Below are positions 53,897 through 64,000 of a DNA stretch of 64,000 nt, piece after piece. The DNA lies in assembly GCA_020796225.1 (NCBI GenBank), contig CM036759.1, positions 682,001 to 746,000 on the forward strand. Reading direction: 5' to 3'. This DNA comes from Arion vulgaris (Eukaryota; Mollusca; Gastropoda; Stylommatophora; Arionidae). The position numbers were made by a program, and so were the translations under genes. The stretch's first letter is position 1. Each line of letters opens with the position of its first letter. A model generated the notes under the pieces. That model ran no database searches. It worked only from the letters and a program-made list of their open reading frames with translations, and was not told the origin of the DNA.

Positions 53897-54050
53897 TGCT
53901 CTTTGAGGTGCACTCTTTTGAGGTCACTTCTTGAGGTGCACTGTTTTGAGGTGCACTGCTCTTTGAGGTGCACTGCTCTTTGAAGGAACTGTTTTGAGGT
54001 GCATGCTCTTTGAGGTGCACTGCTTTTGAGGTGCACTGCTCTTTGGGGGC
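53897..54050 (+). repeat. 17-18-bp tandem repeat
   Basis: About eight units of GAGGTGCACTGCTCTTT with variable TTTT. Minus-strand frames rich in SKEQCTSK are array products. Confidence 0.9.
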
Positions 54051-54491
54051 ACTGTCTGTTGGTAACCTGCTTACGTGGCAGAACCAATTAATTTTTTTTT
54101 CTTGAAAAGTTCAGTACTGATGTTGTACCCCTTTTTCCTGATTTCTTCATTTCTCAACCGGTCTCGTCTTGTCACCCCAGCATTCTCGTAGACACTTCAT
54201 CCCCTCGTGACTAATTTTCTACTATCATCTGTTGTCAGTGACCAGGTTTGGACTGGTAGAATAATGTGGAGAAAGATTAGGAACATTGCTCTTTGTGTTC
54301 ATGTGACATGTTTACATTTTTAAATTGCGTCATTTGTTTTATCATTTGATTTACTTTGTTGCATCTGTAAGGATTTCATTAGTTATTCTTCCGTTTGCTG
54401 AAAAATGCTCACTAGATATGTAAAGTCTTTGACTTGTTTTAATGGGCGATTGTCGATGATTATAGCTTTTCTTCTAGCAAATATTATTAAT
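54051..54491. other. Non-coding DNA
   Basis: Nothing recognised. Confidence 0.5.
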
Positions 54492-54845
54492 GTCAATATA
54501 GATGAGACTAGTCAAACTATAGAATGGCGAAACACGGTATAACAAAGTACTGTAGTAGTTTTACAAATACAAAGACAATGACAATACACAGCAACATTTC
54601 GATCAAAAGTCTTTATCAAAAACGATACAAAAAAGTGACGAATGTCACAGAACCACATTTAGATTTGACAAAGATATTACAACTGTTGAACATGAATGAA
54701 ATATGTGACAAAAAACAAATAACGAAATATTGACAGTAAAACTAGAATGAAATAGAAGAGAAACAATAAAAATAAAGTAAACATATGACTCATATACATT
54801 TAATATACACATATAAAATATAAAACCCAATTCTCACAGCTTTGG
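54492..54845 (-). mobile_element. Inverted Penelope-like 3' terminus
   Basis: Matches the 3' terminal region of copies B and D in minus orientation (TAGATGAGAC, ACAAAGTACTGTAG, CAACATTTCGATC). It ends where the plus-strand body of copy C begins. It may be the inverted 5' terminal repeat often seen in Penelope-like elements, or a separate truncated copy. Confidence 0.75.
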
Positions 54846-54849
54846 GTCT

Positions 54850-56140
54850 TCTTCCCTTTGCAGGGGAGGACGATGATTTTCTTTGATGAGCTCGCGGATG
54901 CTGATTTCTTCCAAGCGCCATACCCGGAGAGGTGCTTGTATCTGCTGCATAGAGTTCGAAAATTACTCGCCAAAAGGGCCCCTTTAAATAATCAGCATAG
55001 GACTGTTAACTGACAGGGTAAACTTACTTAACTTTCCACCACCATGGGTTTACTGGTGAAAATGTTTTATTCCGTCATTTGTCTATCCTGTCAGATCCTG
55101 AGGCCCATTCAGTCTTCCTCAACTATCCTTTGGTTGCTTACCGGCGTGACAGAAGTCTTAAGGATATTTTGGTACACAGTCGCCTTAAGTCCAATATCCA
55201 GAGTCATTTGGCACTGTCCAGTGTGCCGTCGGTGTGCAATACGTGTGCTTGGGGATACAGACGCGTACTGTATCTTTTTCCCTTTTGCCACGTTTTGTTA
55301 TTTAAGATGATTTCACATCGAGTCCCTGTCGTATCTATGCATTATCTTAGGCGGTGTAACCGGTTATATCGGCGAGACAGGCAAGAGGCTCAGTGACCGA
55401 TTCGACCCACACTTGCGCGACATACGCCAATGCTCTGACCCCTGTAGCCACCCATTTAAGTGATACTGGCCATTTAGGAACTCACAATATCTAGGTCACA
55501 GCCATCCGATCATGTTCCTTTGATGATTGAGTGATTTGCTCTGAGAATGTTGGATTTTTTGTATGGTACCTTGCGACCACGTGGCCAACGATTACATTCA
55601 TGCTTCTTAGTACTTTCTCTTCTCATGCCTTGTAATCTATATGGGTATATGTTGCATGTATTCATGTTATATTCCATTCTTTATGCTTTTTAGTACCCCC
55701 TTCTCATGCCTTGTAATCTATATGGTATATGTTGCATGTATTCAAGTTATATTCCATTCTTATGCTTCTTTGTACTTTTCTTCTCATGTTTTTTTAATCT
55801 ATATGTGCATATGTTGCATGTATTCAGCCACATATTTACTTGATTTTTCATTGTTTTTCTTTTTTATTTCTAGTTTGTATGTGTGTTTTTTTTACTTTTA
55901 TTTCGTTATTTTTTTTTCCAGATTTTCATTAGAAACGTTTGAATGTCTCCGTATCTAGTCGTCCATATGTAATAGTTGTTTTTTTAATTCGTCACTCATG
56001 TTGTTCGTTTGCTTGATAAAGGCCTTGTTGGTGAAACGTTGCTGTATTTTGTCATTGTTTTTTAATTTGTAAAACTACAGTACTTTGTGATTACTTGTTT
56101 CGCTAATCAAATAGTTTTACTGTAGTCTCATCTCTATTGT
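54850..56140 (+). mobile_element. Penelope-like element C
   Basis: Plus-strand: RT linker remnants (RHTRRGACIC), then SILSDPEAHSVFLNYPLVAY and RDRSLKDILVHSRLKSNIQS, the same linker as copy B. The nuclease is frameshifted (TGYIGETGKRLSDRF across two frames near 55360). The 3' region runs to about 56140 with the GATAAAGGCC motif at 56013-56038. Dead. Confidence 0.85.
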
Positions 56141-56169
56141 ATTCTGCATGGGATTACCTGATAGTTCTG

Positions 56170-56790
56170 AATTTTGGTCTTCAGGTCTTTGCTAGGCTTT
56201 GAGAAGCACCAGGTAGCTTATGCAACCATTCTTCTTTGATTGTTACAGTCTCAATGCTTTTGTTGTAGATGCCATCCAATTCTTCCCACTCCTCATTAGA
56301 CAACTTACCAATGCCACCATACCGCTCGCCATCAGGACCAGGTGTACTGGTTTGTTTTTTTGCTCTCGTACCGCATCCTTGATTTTCCACCATCACCAAA
56401 TCATCTTTGTCCCATTCCTGGTTCTGACATTTAGCTGCAATAGATTCTCTGGCAGTATTTCGCTCTACCATGTTTATCTGGTCCCTCTGCTCTAGATAGT
56501 GCGCAAACAGAGCCCTACCTTTGTTTTCATCTGTTCTCTGCCAGGTAAGATCCATGCTCTGGGAAATCAGGAACACACCGATTCTTTACTGTACCATTCA
56601 TACTGTAAAATCGCCCGAACAGATTCAACGATTTTCGTTGCTCACCCGTTTACAGCACTGGGCCACTTCACTTTTTAAGATCCTTTTAAGAGCTTTGAAA
56701 AAACCCTTTTTTTATTATTCATATCTTGTTTCAACTGCAAGATGTCATCAGGATGGGTAATTTCATTTTTACTGGCAGTTTGCCACCTCC
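56170..56790 (-). pseudogene. LINE linker and RT start, minus strand
   Basis: The minus strand reads THPDDILQLKQDMNNKKRVF, SMDLTWQRTDENKGRALFAH, then after a Gln/Glu-rich part STPGPDGERYGGIGKLSNEE and LDGIYNKSIETVTIKEEWLH. PGPDG is RT motif 1, and the W at the end fits (x)PxxWK. One long frame is open from 56576 to 56181. Upstream it passes into the 55-bp array without a stop. Confidence 0.7.
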
Positions 56791-56792
56791 TA

Positions 56793-59310
56793 ACAGCACA
56801 ACGCTTGTCTACCCACACATTCTTCACCTCGTCATCCCCCAGGGTGGTTGTCACACGCTTGTCTACCCACACATTCTTCACCTCGTCATACCACCAGGGT
56901 GGTTGTCACACGCTTGTCTACCCACAAATTCTTCAACCTCGTCATACCACCAGGGGGGTTGTCACACGCTTGTCTACCCACACATTCTTCACCCTCGTCA
57001 TACCACCAGGGTGGTTGTCACACGCTTGTCTACCACACATTTTCACCTCGTCATACCACCAGGGTGGCTGTCACCGCTTGTTTTACCCACACATTCTTAC
57101 CTCGTCATACCACCAGGGTGGTTGTCACACGCTTGTCTACCCACACATTCTTCACCTCGTCATACCACCAGGGTGGTTGTCACACGCTTGTCTACCCACA
57201 CATTCTTCACCTCGTCATACCACCAGGGTGGTTGTCACACGCTTGTCTACCCATTCTTCACCCCGTCATACCACCAGGGTGGTTGTCACACGCTGTCTAC
57301 CCACACATTCTTCACTTCGTCATACCACCAGGGTGGTTGTCACACGCTTGTTACCCACAATTCTTCACCTCGTCATACCACCAGGTGGTTGTACACCTTG
57401 TCACCCCACATTCTTCACCTCGTCATACCACCAGGTGGTTTGTCACACGCTCTGTCACCCAACTTCTTCACCCGTCATACCACCAGGTGGTTTTCACGCT
57501 TGTTACCCCACATTCTTCACCTCGTCATACCACCAGGGTGGTTGTCACACGCTTGTCTACCCACACATTCTTCACCTCGTCATACCACCAGGGGGGTTTT
57601 TCACAGCTTGTCTACCCACACATTCTTCACCCCGTCATACCACCAGGTGGTTGTCACACGCTTGTCTACCCACAATTCTTCACTCTGTCATACCACCAGG
57701 GTGGTTGTCGACGCTTGTCTACCCACACATTCTTCACCTCGTCATTACCACCAGGTGGTTGTCACACGCTTGTCTACCCACATTCTTCACCTGTCATACC
57801 ACCAGGTGGTTGTCTCACGCTTGTCTACCCACACATTCTTCACCCCCGTCATACCACCTTGGTGGTTGTCACACGCTTTCTACCCAACATTCTTCACCTC
57901 GTCATACCACCAGGGGGGTGTCACACGCTTGTCTACCCACACATTCTTCACCTCGTCAATCCCCCAGGGTGGTGTCATCGCCTGTTTTACCCCCACATTC
58001 TTCACCCCCGTCATACCACCAGGTGGTTGTCCCCGCTTGTCTACCCCACATTCTTCACTTCGTCATACCACCAGGGGTTGTCACACGCTTTGTCTACCCA
58101 CACTTCTTCACCTGTCTTCCACCAGGTGGTTGTCACACGCTTGTCTACCCCACATTCTTCACCGTCATACCACCAGGGGGGTGTCCCCGCTTGTCTACCC
58201 ACACATTCTTCACCTCGTCATACCACCAGGGTGGTTGTCACACGCTTTTCTACCCCACATTCTTCACCTCGTCATACCACCAGGTGGTTGTCACACGCTT
58301 GTCTACCCACACATTTTTCACCTCGTCATACCACCAGGGTGGTTGTCACAGCTTTGTCTACCCACACATTCTTCACTTCGTCATACCACCAGGGTGGTGC
58401 ACACGCTTGTCTACCCACATTTTCCCTGTCATACCACCAGGGGGGTTGTCACACGCTTGTCTACCCACACTTCTTCACCTCCTACCACCAGGTGGCTGTC
58501 ACACGCTTTTCTACCCACACATTCTTCACCTCGTCATACCACCAGGGGGGTTGTCAAAGCTTGTCTACCCACACATTCTTCACCTCGTCATATTACCAGG
58601 GTGGTTGTCACGCTGTCTACCCCACACATTCTTCACTCCCGTCAACTACCAGGGTGGTTGTCAACACGCTTGTCTACCCACACATTCTTCACCTGTCATA
58701 CCACCAGGGTGTGTCACACGCTTGTTACCCCCACATTCTTCACCTCGTCATACCACCAGGGTGGTTGTCACACGCTTGTCTACCCACACATTCTTCACCT
58801 CGTCATACCACCAGGGTGGTTGTCACACGCTTGTTTTACCCCCACATTCTTACCTCGTCATACCACCAGGTGGTTGTCACACGTTGCTACCACACATTCT
58901 TCACCTCGTCATACCACCAGGTGGTTGTCACACGCTGTCTACCCACACATTCTTCACTCGTCATACCACCAGGGGTGGTTGTCACACGCTTTTCTACTCC
59001 ACACATTCTTCACTTCGTCATACCACCAGGGTGGTCACACGCTTGTCTACCCACAATTCTTCACCTCGTCATACCACCAGGGTGGTTGTCACACGCTTGT
59101 CTACCCACACATTCTTCACTTCGTCATACCACCAGGGGGTGTCAACCCCTTGTCTACCCACACATTCTTCACCTCGTCATACCAACAGGGGGGTTGTCAC
59201 ACGCTTTTCTCCCCACATTCTTCCTCCCCATACCACCAGGGTGGGTTGTCACACGCTTGTCTACCCACACATTTCTTCACCCCGTCATACCACCAGGGTG
59301 GTTGTTCCTA
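56793..59310 (+). repeat. 55-bp tandem array, about 46 units
   Basis: Unit: CTTGTCTACCCACACATTCT plus TCACCTCGTCATACCACCAG plus GGTGGTTGTCACACG. CCACCAGGGTGG makes a short inverted repeat. The unit has no stop in any plus frame, and 55 is not a multiple of 3, so all three plus frames are open for about 850 codons. This is a repeat property, not a gene. Many one-base indels, mostly in runs of C, G or T, suggest sequencing error on top of divergence. Confidence 0.95.
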
Positions 59311-59314
59311 GCAT

Positions 59315-59473
59315 TTACTGCCGTTGATGTGCTTCTCAACCCGAAAACCTTCAATAAAACTCCAGAACATAGAAATAAAACAAACAATTGAGGCCAAAAC
59401 TTTGGGAGCAATTTCACAGCAGATGGAAGTATTTAAAGCGAATTTAGAATCGTTGCACAAAGCTAACCAGGTA
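59315..59473 (+). mobile_element. (GAA)n-tailed LINE copy 3, left piece
   Basis: IKLQNIEIKQTIEAKTLG and TADGSI with CTKANQV (in shifted frames) match copy 2 upstream of 48720. It ends in TAACCAGGTA (59464-59473), the duplication around Penelope-like copy D. Confidence 0.8.
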
Positions 59474-60491
59474 GTTCCTTGGGAAAAAAGTCTTATTCCG
59501 TCATCTCTCCATTCTTCAGTCTGATCCTGATACACGTTCAATCTTCCAACACTATCCTTTGGTGGCGTACAGACGGGACAGAAGCCTTAGATATGTTAGT
59601 TCACAGTCGCCTCAAGCCAAACATCCAGAGTCATTTTGGCACCATCCAGCGTAGGCTGTCGGCGCTGTAACACTTGTGCTTATGTAATACAGACCCGCAC
59701 GGTGTCTTTTCCAAAAGCCACGTTCGTTGTTGAAGACAGTTTCACGTCGAGTCCTGTAATATTATCTATGCCATTATCTGCAAGCGGTGCAACAAGGCCT
59801 ATATTGGGAAACCGGCAGGAGACTCAGTGACCGATTCGCCCAACACTTGCGCGATATACGCCAATGCTCTGTGACCCTGTAGCTACCCATTTCAATGATA
59901 CTGGCCATTCAGGAGCTTGCGATGTCCAGGTCACAGCCATCCGATCATGTTCCTCTGATGATCGTAGTCGATTTGCTCTGGAGAATCGGTTGATTTCTTT
60001 GTATGGTACCTTGCGACCACGCGGGCTCAACGTATTACATTCTTATGCTTCTTAGTACTTCTCTTCCCATGCTTTGTAATCTCTATGGGTATATGTTGCA
60101 TGTATTACATTCTTATGCTTCTTTGTACTTTCTCTTCCCATGCTTTATAATCTATATGGGTATATGTTGCATGTATTCAAGTTATATATTTACTAGATGT
60201 TTCATTGTTTCTTTTCTATTTCTAGTTTTTATGTGTGTTTTTTGTGTTACATTTATTTCGTTATTCGTTTTTATTCCAGATTTTCCTTAGATACGTTGGT
60301 ATTTGGTCGTCCATTTATGTTTCATTTTAATTTGTCACTCCTGTTTGTTCGTTTGCTTGATAAAGGCCTTGTTGGTCGAAACGTTGCTGTTTATCGTCAC
60401 TGTTTATGTATTTTGTAAAACTATAGTACTTTGTTTGTACGTGTTTCACTATTATCAAGTTTTACTGCAGTCTTCCCTATTTCGATATTCG
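59474..60491 (+). mobile_element. Penelope-like element D with target duplication
   Basis: TAACCAGGTA occurs at 59464-59473 and 60492-60501. The element holds the linker (LILIHVQSSNT / DRSLRY frames), a frameshifted GIY-YIG nuclease (TGRRLSDRFAQHLRDIRQC near 59815), the C-terminus GTLRPRGLNVLHSYAS (60055) identical to copy B, and the 3' region with the GATAAAGGCC...GGTCGAAAC motif at 60357-60386. 5'-truncated, 1,018 bp. Confidence 0.92.
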
Positions 60492-60501
60492 TAACCAGGT
60501 A

Positions 60502-60670
60502 CTGGGACAGTTAACACCACTGTTGTCACATACCGCTAACAACTAAAGCAAATCTCATAAGAACGATTTTCTTGCCAACACTATGTTACCAGTGTCAAAC
60601 ATGACCAATAACAGCAGCTAATGAGCGGAAAATCATAAGACAGAGATGAGGTGTCTTAGAAGAGCTGCAG
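60502..60670 (+). mobile_element. (GAA)n-tailed LINE copy 3, middle piece
   Basis: Continues LINE copy 3 after the Penelope-like insertion (QLTPLLSH, LIRTIF.., EMRCLRRAA). It ends in AGAAGAGCTGCAG (60658-60670), duplicated at 62142-62154. Confidence 0.9.
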
Positions 60671-62141
60671 TTAAAGGCGCAAAGAAACGGCGCCCCAGGA
60701 ATAGAGAGATGGCTCTAATTTCCCCTCCCCTCACCTCCACGTGATGACCCTGGTAACAGATAGTAGTTCCGGTCAGGCAAAGAGGGCAGGTGCTGTGGGA
60801 GAGCTACTCTGGGGCAAGTAGAGATGCAAAAGTAGTCATGCTTGATGGGATCCGCCCGCAACACAGACGAGCGAACTCCTAGAGTGACTATTAATGCTCG
60901 CCTCTCCCGGTCGAAGGGAAAAGCTTGAACGACACATGTGGAACATCGCTGGGCGGAACTCGGAGCCCACGCATTCTCTTTCTTGTTGCGTGTTTCTTGA
61001 GCAGATGAGAATGCCGGATACTGAGTTGGACCGCGCTCTGGTCGACATGGGTTCAAAGTTCGAATCAAAACCATCGAAGAGAGTTTGACCGGGTGTAGCG
61101 AAATTCGAAGCCCACGCATCTCTCTCTAGGTGTGTACTCTCTAGAGCCGATAAGAATGCCGGGTGATGAGTTGGACCGCGCGTTCGAATCGAACCAAAAC
61201 ATTGAAGACAGGTTGACCCGCGTGTGGCGAGTTTGGAACCCAAAGCATGCTCCTCTTACGTACTCTCTTGAGCCGATGAAGTGTGCTAGGTGATAATTGA
61301 GTTGCCCGTGGGCAACATGAGCAAACTCAGATTTCGGACAGGCAATGGGTTGGAGGCGGGCGATGGGCGGGCGCCGGGGCAGGCGAGCGCGCACACGGAC
61401 GTGCAGAACGGCGCCATGTGGCGAAAAATGTGAGCACAGAAAATATGATGGTGACAGGGCATCAGGACAGGGCTAGCACGCACGCTGGCAAAGTCATAGT
61501 GGGCCTCATCGAGGGCAGGCACGGCTAGAGGGTGCGCGTCCCGCCAGTAGAACAACTGGTAAGCCCAGCAGAACCAGGCCAAGCGTATGGCAGCGGCGTA
61601 GCAACAACGTGGCAACAGCATCGCAGCAGCATCGCGGCAGCATCGCGGTAGGCAGGGTGTGCGTCCCACCCAAATGTACAGAGCAACTGGAAAACCTAAC
61701 AGAGGCATAGACAGTGCGCGATTCCGATCTGGGAACTACTGCTGCCTTGTAGATTGAGACAATCTAAAGGCTAGCGGAGCAAACCGTAAACAAATCTGAA
61801 CGGGTGTTCACTAAACCAAGGTGTTCACTAAAACGATCGGTTTTGGTAGGTAGATAGTGCTCACATAAGCCCAGAGGAGCAAGAACATCTAAGTCGCTGC
61901 TCTGAAAAGAAAATGGCAACCCACTGCCTTGTGGGTTTGGCTGGGACAGTCTGGAAACTGTCGGAAGGCAGATCGCACAAAATAGCTGGCTGAAATCGAA
62001 CACGCCGCCGAGAAGGATAAGCAACTGTGCTCCAAATAGGTGCTGAAGGTTGAGTGCACGTACATTACGTTCTGATGTTTGGTTGTTTATATATCACAAA
62101 GATGATTAAAACGGGCCTGGGGTGATCGAAGAAGAAGGAGA
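60671..62141 (+). mobile_element. Long non-coding retroposon with 13-bp duplication
   Basis: Flanked by AGAAGAGCTGCAG on both sides. It has a purine tail (CGAAGAAGAAGGAG) at its right end, like the LINE it sits in. About 1.47 kb without a convincing plus-strand frame. Minus-strand frames (60715-61708) read Ser/Arg-rich, repeat-bearing sequence and are not supported as genes. A second copy lies at 49550-50280 and a fragment at 31500-31640. It is probably mobilised in trans by the (GAA)n LINE. Confidence 0.85.
60960..61290 (-). repeat. Three ~105-120-bp monomers in the retroposon
   Basis: The phrase CCCACGC(A)T..CTC, then TGAGTTGGACCGCGC, TTCGAATC.AA and a GAAGA.AG end recurs three times (about 60965, 61105, 61230). 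Tandem monomers at the 5' part of a retroposon often carry promoter activity; here that is only a suggestion. Confidence 0.65.
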
Positions 62142-62154
62142 AGAAGAGCTGCAG

Positions 62155-62490
62155 GTTTGACAATAAGAGACAAAATTAGAAATGAAGAAATCAGAAAGAA
62201 GACTGAATGTGAAACCAGTCATGCAATTCATAAAAGAACAATAAATTGAATGGTTTGGACACCTGACAAGAATGCCCTGGCATCGCCTACCACAGAGAGC
62301 CACACAGGAAAAGTATAATGAGTACAAAGCAAGAGGAATACCACGCAAAAAGATGGAGCGACGGTATCAGAACAGCCTTACCAAAGATGAATATAAACAC
62401 AAAGTGTCTTAGAACAAGCGCACAAGATCACTACGCCCCCACCACACTTCTATAAAGAAGTAAATGGTGGAAGAGAAGAAAGAAGATGTG
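62155..62490 (+). mobile_element. (GAA)n-tailed LINE copy 3, right piece
   Basis: TIRDKIRNEEIR, VKPVMQFIKEQ and WFGHLTRMPWHRLP complete copy 3 after the retroposon, ending in GGAAGAGAAGAAAGAAG. Confidence 0.9.
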
Positions 62491-62645
62491 CTTGCCCTGT
62501 TTGACACACCTTATTCTATTGACAACGTCTTGCCCTGTTTGACACACCTTATTCCACTGACAACGTCTTGCCCTGTTTGACACACCTTATTCTACTGACA
62601 ACGTCTTGCCTGTTTGACCACCTTATTCTGCTGACAACGTGTTGC
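62491..62645 (+). repeat. 38-bp tandem repeat
   Basis: Four units of CTTGCCCTGTTTGACACACC plus TTATTC..CTGACAACGT, the last shortened. It lies at the 3' side of the minus-strand LINE endonuclease. Confidence 0.9.
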
Positions 62646-62659
62646 CTGGTGTTGTACTG

Positions 62660-62900
62660 GAAAGGTGCGTTATTGGCCTGTGCTTTTAGATCTACCTTTA
62701 TTCACCAGTATGCTGCAAGGACGGTGGTCCTGCCGTAGTGTCATTAGATCTACCATCTGAACACAGCAGTGAGGGGGGGGGGATGCAAGTGCCAAATCAA
62801 TAACACTATCCTCATCTCCTGGACGACTCGCAGTTCTAGTGACACCGCCGGCATTGATGCACAACAATTCCATGGTTTTAAGTGCTAGTTCGAGCTCTTC
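62660..62900 (-). pseudogene. LINE endonuclease C-terminal part
   Basis: The minus strand reads ELALKTMELLCINAGGVTRT, ASRPGDEDSVIDLALASP (the SxIDLxLxSP block) and LRQDHRPCSILV (SDHxPx block, Asp-His kept). It directly continues, across the 22-bp array, the N-terminal part at 63766-64000. Confidence 0.85.
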
Positions 62901-62904
62901 TTCC

Positions 62905-63765
62905 TGTGTATTCGATTACTTCTCCCTTTGTATTCGAGCTCTTCTCCCTGTGTATTCGAGTACTTCTCCCTGTTTATTCGATTACTTCTCCTTTGTATTG
63001 ACTCTTCTCCCTGTGTATTCAATTACTTCTCCCTGTGTATTCAATTACTTCTCCTGTATTCGAGTACTTCTCCTTTGTATTCAGGCTTTTCTCCTGTGTA
63101 TTCGAGTACTTCTCCTGTGTATTCAGTACTTCTGCATGTGTAATCAATTACTTCTCCTGTGTATTCGAGCTCTTTTCCTGTGTGTTCAGTACTTCTCCCT
63201 GTGTATTCAATTACTTCTCCTGTGTATTCGATTACTTCTCCCTTTGTATTTGAGCTCTTCTCCCTGTGTATTCGAGTACTTCTCCCTGTGTGGTCAGTAC
63301 TTCTCCCTGTGTATTCGAGTACTTCTCCTTTGTATTCCGAGCTCTTTTCCCCTGTGTATTCAGTACTTCTCACAACTGTATTCGAGTACTTCTCCTGTGT
63401 ATTCAGTACTTCTCCCTGTGTATTCTAGCTCTTTTCCCTATTGTATTCCAGTACTTCTCCTGTGTATTCAGTACTTCTCCCTGTATTCAGTACTTCTCCT
63501 GTGTATTCGAGTACTTCTCCTAATAATGTTCAGTACTTCTCCTTTGAATTCGAGTACTTCTCCTTTGTATTGATGCTTCTCCTTTGTATTCAGTACTTCT
63601 CCTTTGTATTCAGAAATTACTTCTCCTTGTATTCAGTGCTTCTCCTTTGTATTCAGTACTTCTCCTTTGTATTCAGTACTTCCCCCTTTGTATTCGAGTA
63701 CTTCTCCTTTGTATTCAGTCACTTCCCCTTTGTATTCGAGTACTTCTCCCTTTGTTTTCGAGTAA
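62905..63765 (-). repeat. 21-22-bp minisatellite inside a LINE endonuclease
   Basis: About 40 units of GGAGAAGTACTCGAATACAC (minus sense) reading GEVLEYT/GEVLEYK. Both edges run in frame into endonuclease coding sequence (SWGN..SKTKGEVLEY on one side; GEELELALKTMELL on the other). Long frames on either strand inside the array are repeat products. Confidence 0.9.
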
Positions 63766-64000
63766 ACGTTGCCCCATGATATACCTTTTACGTTGAAACC
63801 ACTACATAAAATGACATTGCTCTTGTGACCAATAATTTCCCTCAATTTACTTTGCCATTTCTGTGAGCCCACTTTCATTACAGGCATACACATTGACCAG
63901 CAAGAACAGTTTCTCAGACTGGACGTTAATGGCCTGAAGTTGCAATTCGTCATTATCCCATCGAGACATATCTACTTCGCTTACATCAATGCTATACAGA
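63766..64000 (-). pseudogene. LINE endonuclease N-terminal/central part, runs off window
   Basis: The minus strand reads DMSRWDNDELQLQAINVQSE, LVNVYACNES (VNVYAPN block), KWQSKLREIIGHKSNVILC and SGFNVKGISWGN, the last corresponding to GDFNAxxxxWG (catalytic Asp replaced: SGFN). It is one EEP endonuclease with the part at 62660-62900. A one-base shift lies near 63860. Confidence 0.85.

Noticed and set aside
56726..59391. Three overlapping 850-codon plus-strand frames
   Set aside because: All three frames of one strand cannot be genes. They come from a stop-free 55-bp unit and carry random indels.
60715..61708. Minus-strand frames of 110-140 codons in the retroposon
   Set aside because: They overlap each other in several frames, are GC-driven and repetitive, and show no domain.
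62839..63796. Long Ser/Cys/Phe-rich plus-strand frames (SPCVFEYFSL)
   Set aside because: Antisense reading of the 22-bp minisatellite. The meaningful strand is minus, where the flanks are a LINE endonuclease.

Overview
This window is eukaryotic, animal-like DNA made almost entirely of transposable elements and tandem repeats. TTAGGG-type repeats run up to an assembly gap. The elements are of metazoan type: RNase H-bearing and RTE-like LINEs, Penelope-like elements with GIY-YIG nucleases, hAT, piggyBac, mariner and probable Kolobok DNA transposons, tRNA-derived SINEs, and a piece of a protein-primed family B DNA polymerase of the Polinton/Maverick type. Such a mix is common in marine invertebrates, and a mollusc or other lophotrochozoan is a reasonable guess, but no host gene here is diagnostic. 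Almost every coding remnant carries stops and frameshifts. Some of these may be assembly errors, since the long arrays show indels typical of unpolished long reads.

Layout. 1-4000: AT-rich DNA with a LINE piece and one minus-strand RNase H LINE. 4000-6840: a 12-bp array framed by a telomere-like minisatellite in opposite orientations, holding one SINE, then a 35-bp hairpin repeat. 7560-9640: a doubly deleted LINE (ORF1, RT start, RNase H end). 10010-10980: DNA polymerase B fragment. 10981-17330: G-strand minisatellite, degenerate TTAGGG, a 100-N gap, C-rich CCCTAA-like sequence and C-strand minisatellite. The gap is therefore a head-to-head telomere-type junction. 17330-27000: the same minisatellite interrupted by a hAT element with its 8-bp duplication (17798-21469), a LINE holding a second LINE tail, a piggyBac transposase end and smaller fragments. 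27400-30990: mariner scrap, a Penelope-like element, a LINE tail and a possible piggyBac terminus.

31041-37810 is the only stretch that looks genic. It holds a candidate terminal exon on the minus strand (31041-31232) and a clear 3' exon on the plus strand (33644 to about 34913), whose leucine zipper ending in H-x3-C resembles Fos/ATF3-type bZIP factors. Many short minisatellites surround the plus-strand exon.

38085-48200 is one old LINE split by three DNA transposons: a hAT (38133-42462, itself carrying another LINE), a 15-bp TIR element (about 42895-46204, carrying two LINE remnants) and a TTAA-flanked probable Kolobok element (46430-48104). Removing them rejoins the LINE reading frame. 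48200-64000 holds several copies of a LINE family with a (GAA)n tail, a long non-coding retroposon with the same tail, a ZMYM1-like hAT transposase fragment, more Penelope-like copies, a 2.5-kb array of a 55-bp unit and a 22-bp minisatellite that appears to have grown inside a LINE endonuclease gene.

No operon-like or cooperating gene set is present. The main biology is nested transposition, arrays seeded inside transposons, and telomere-like satellite growth.
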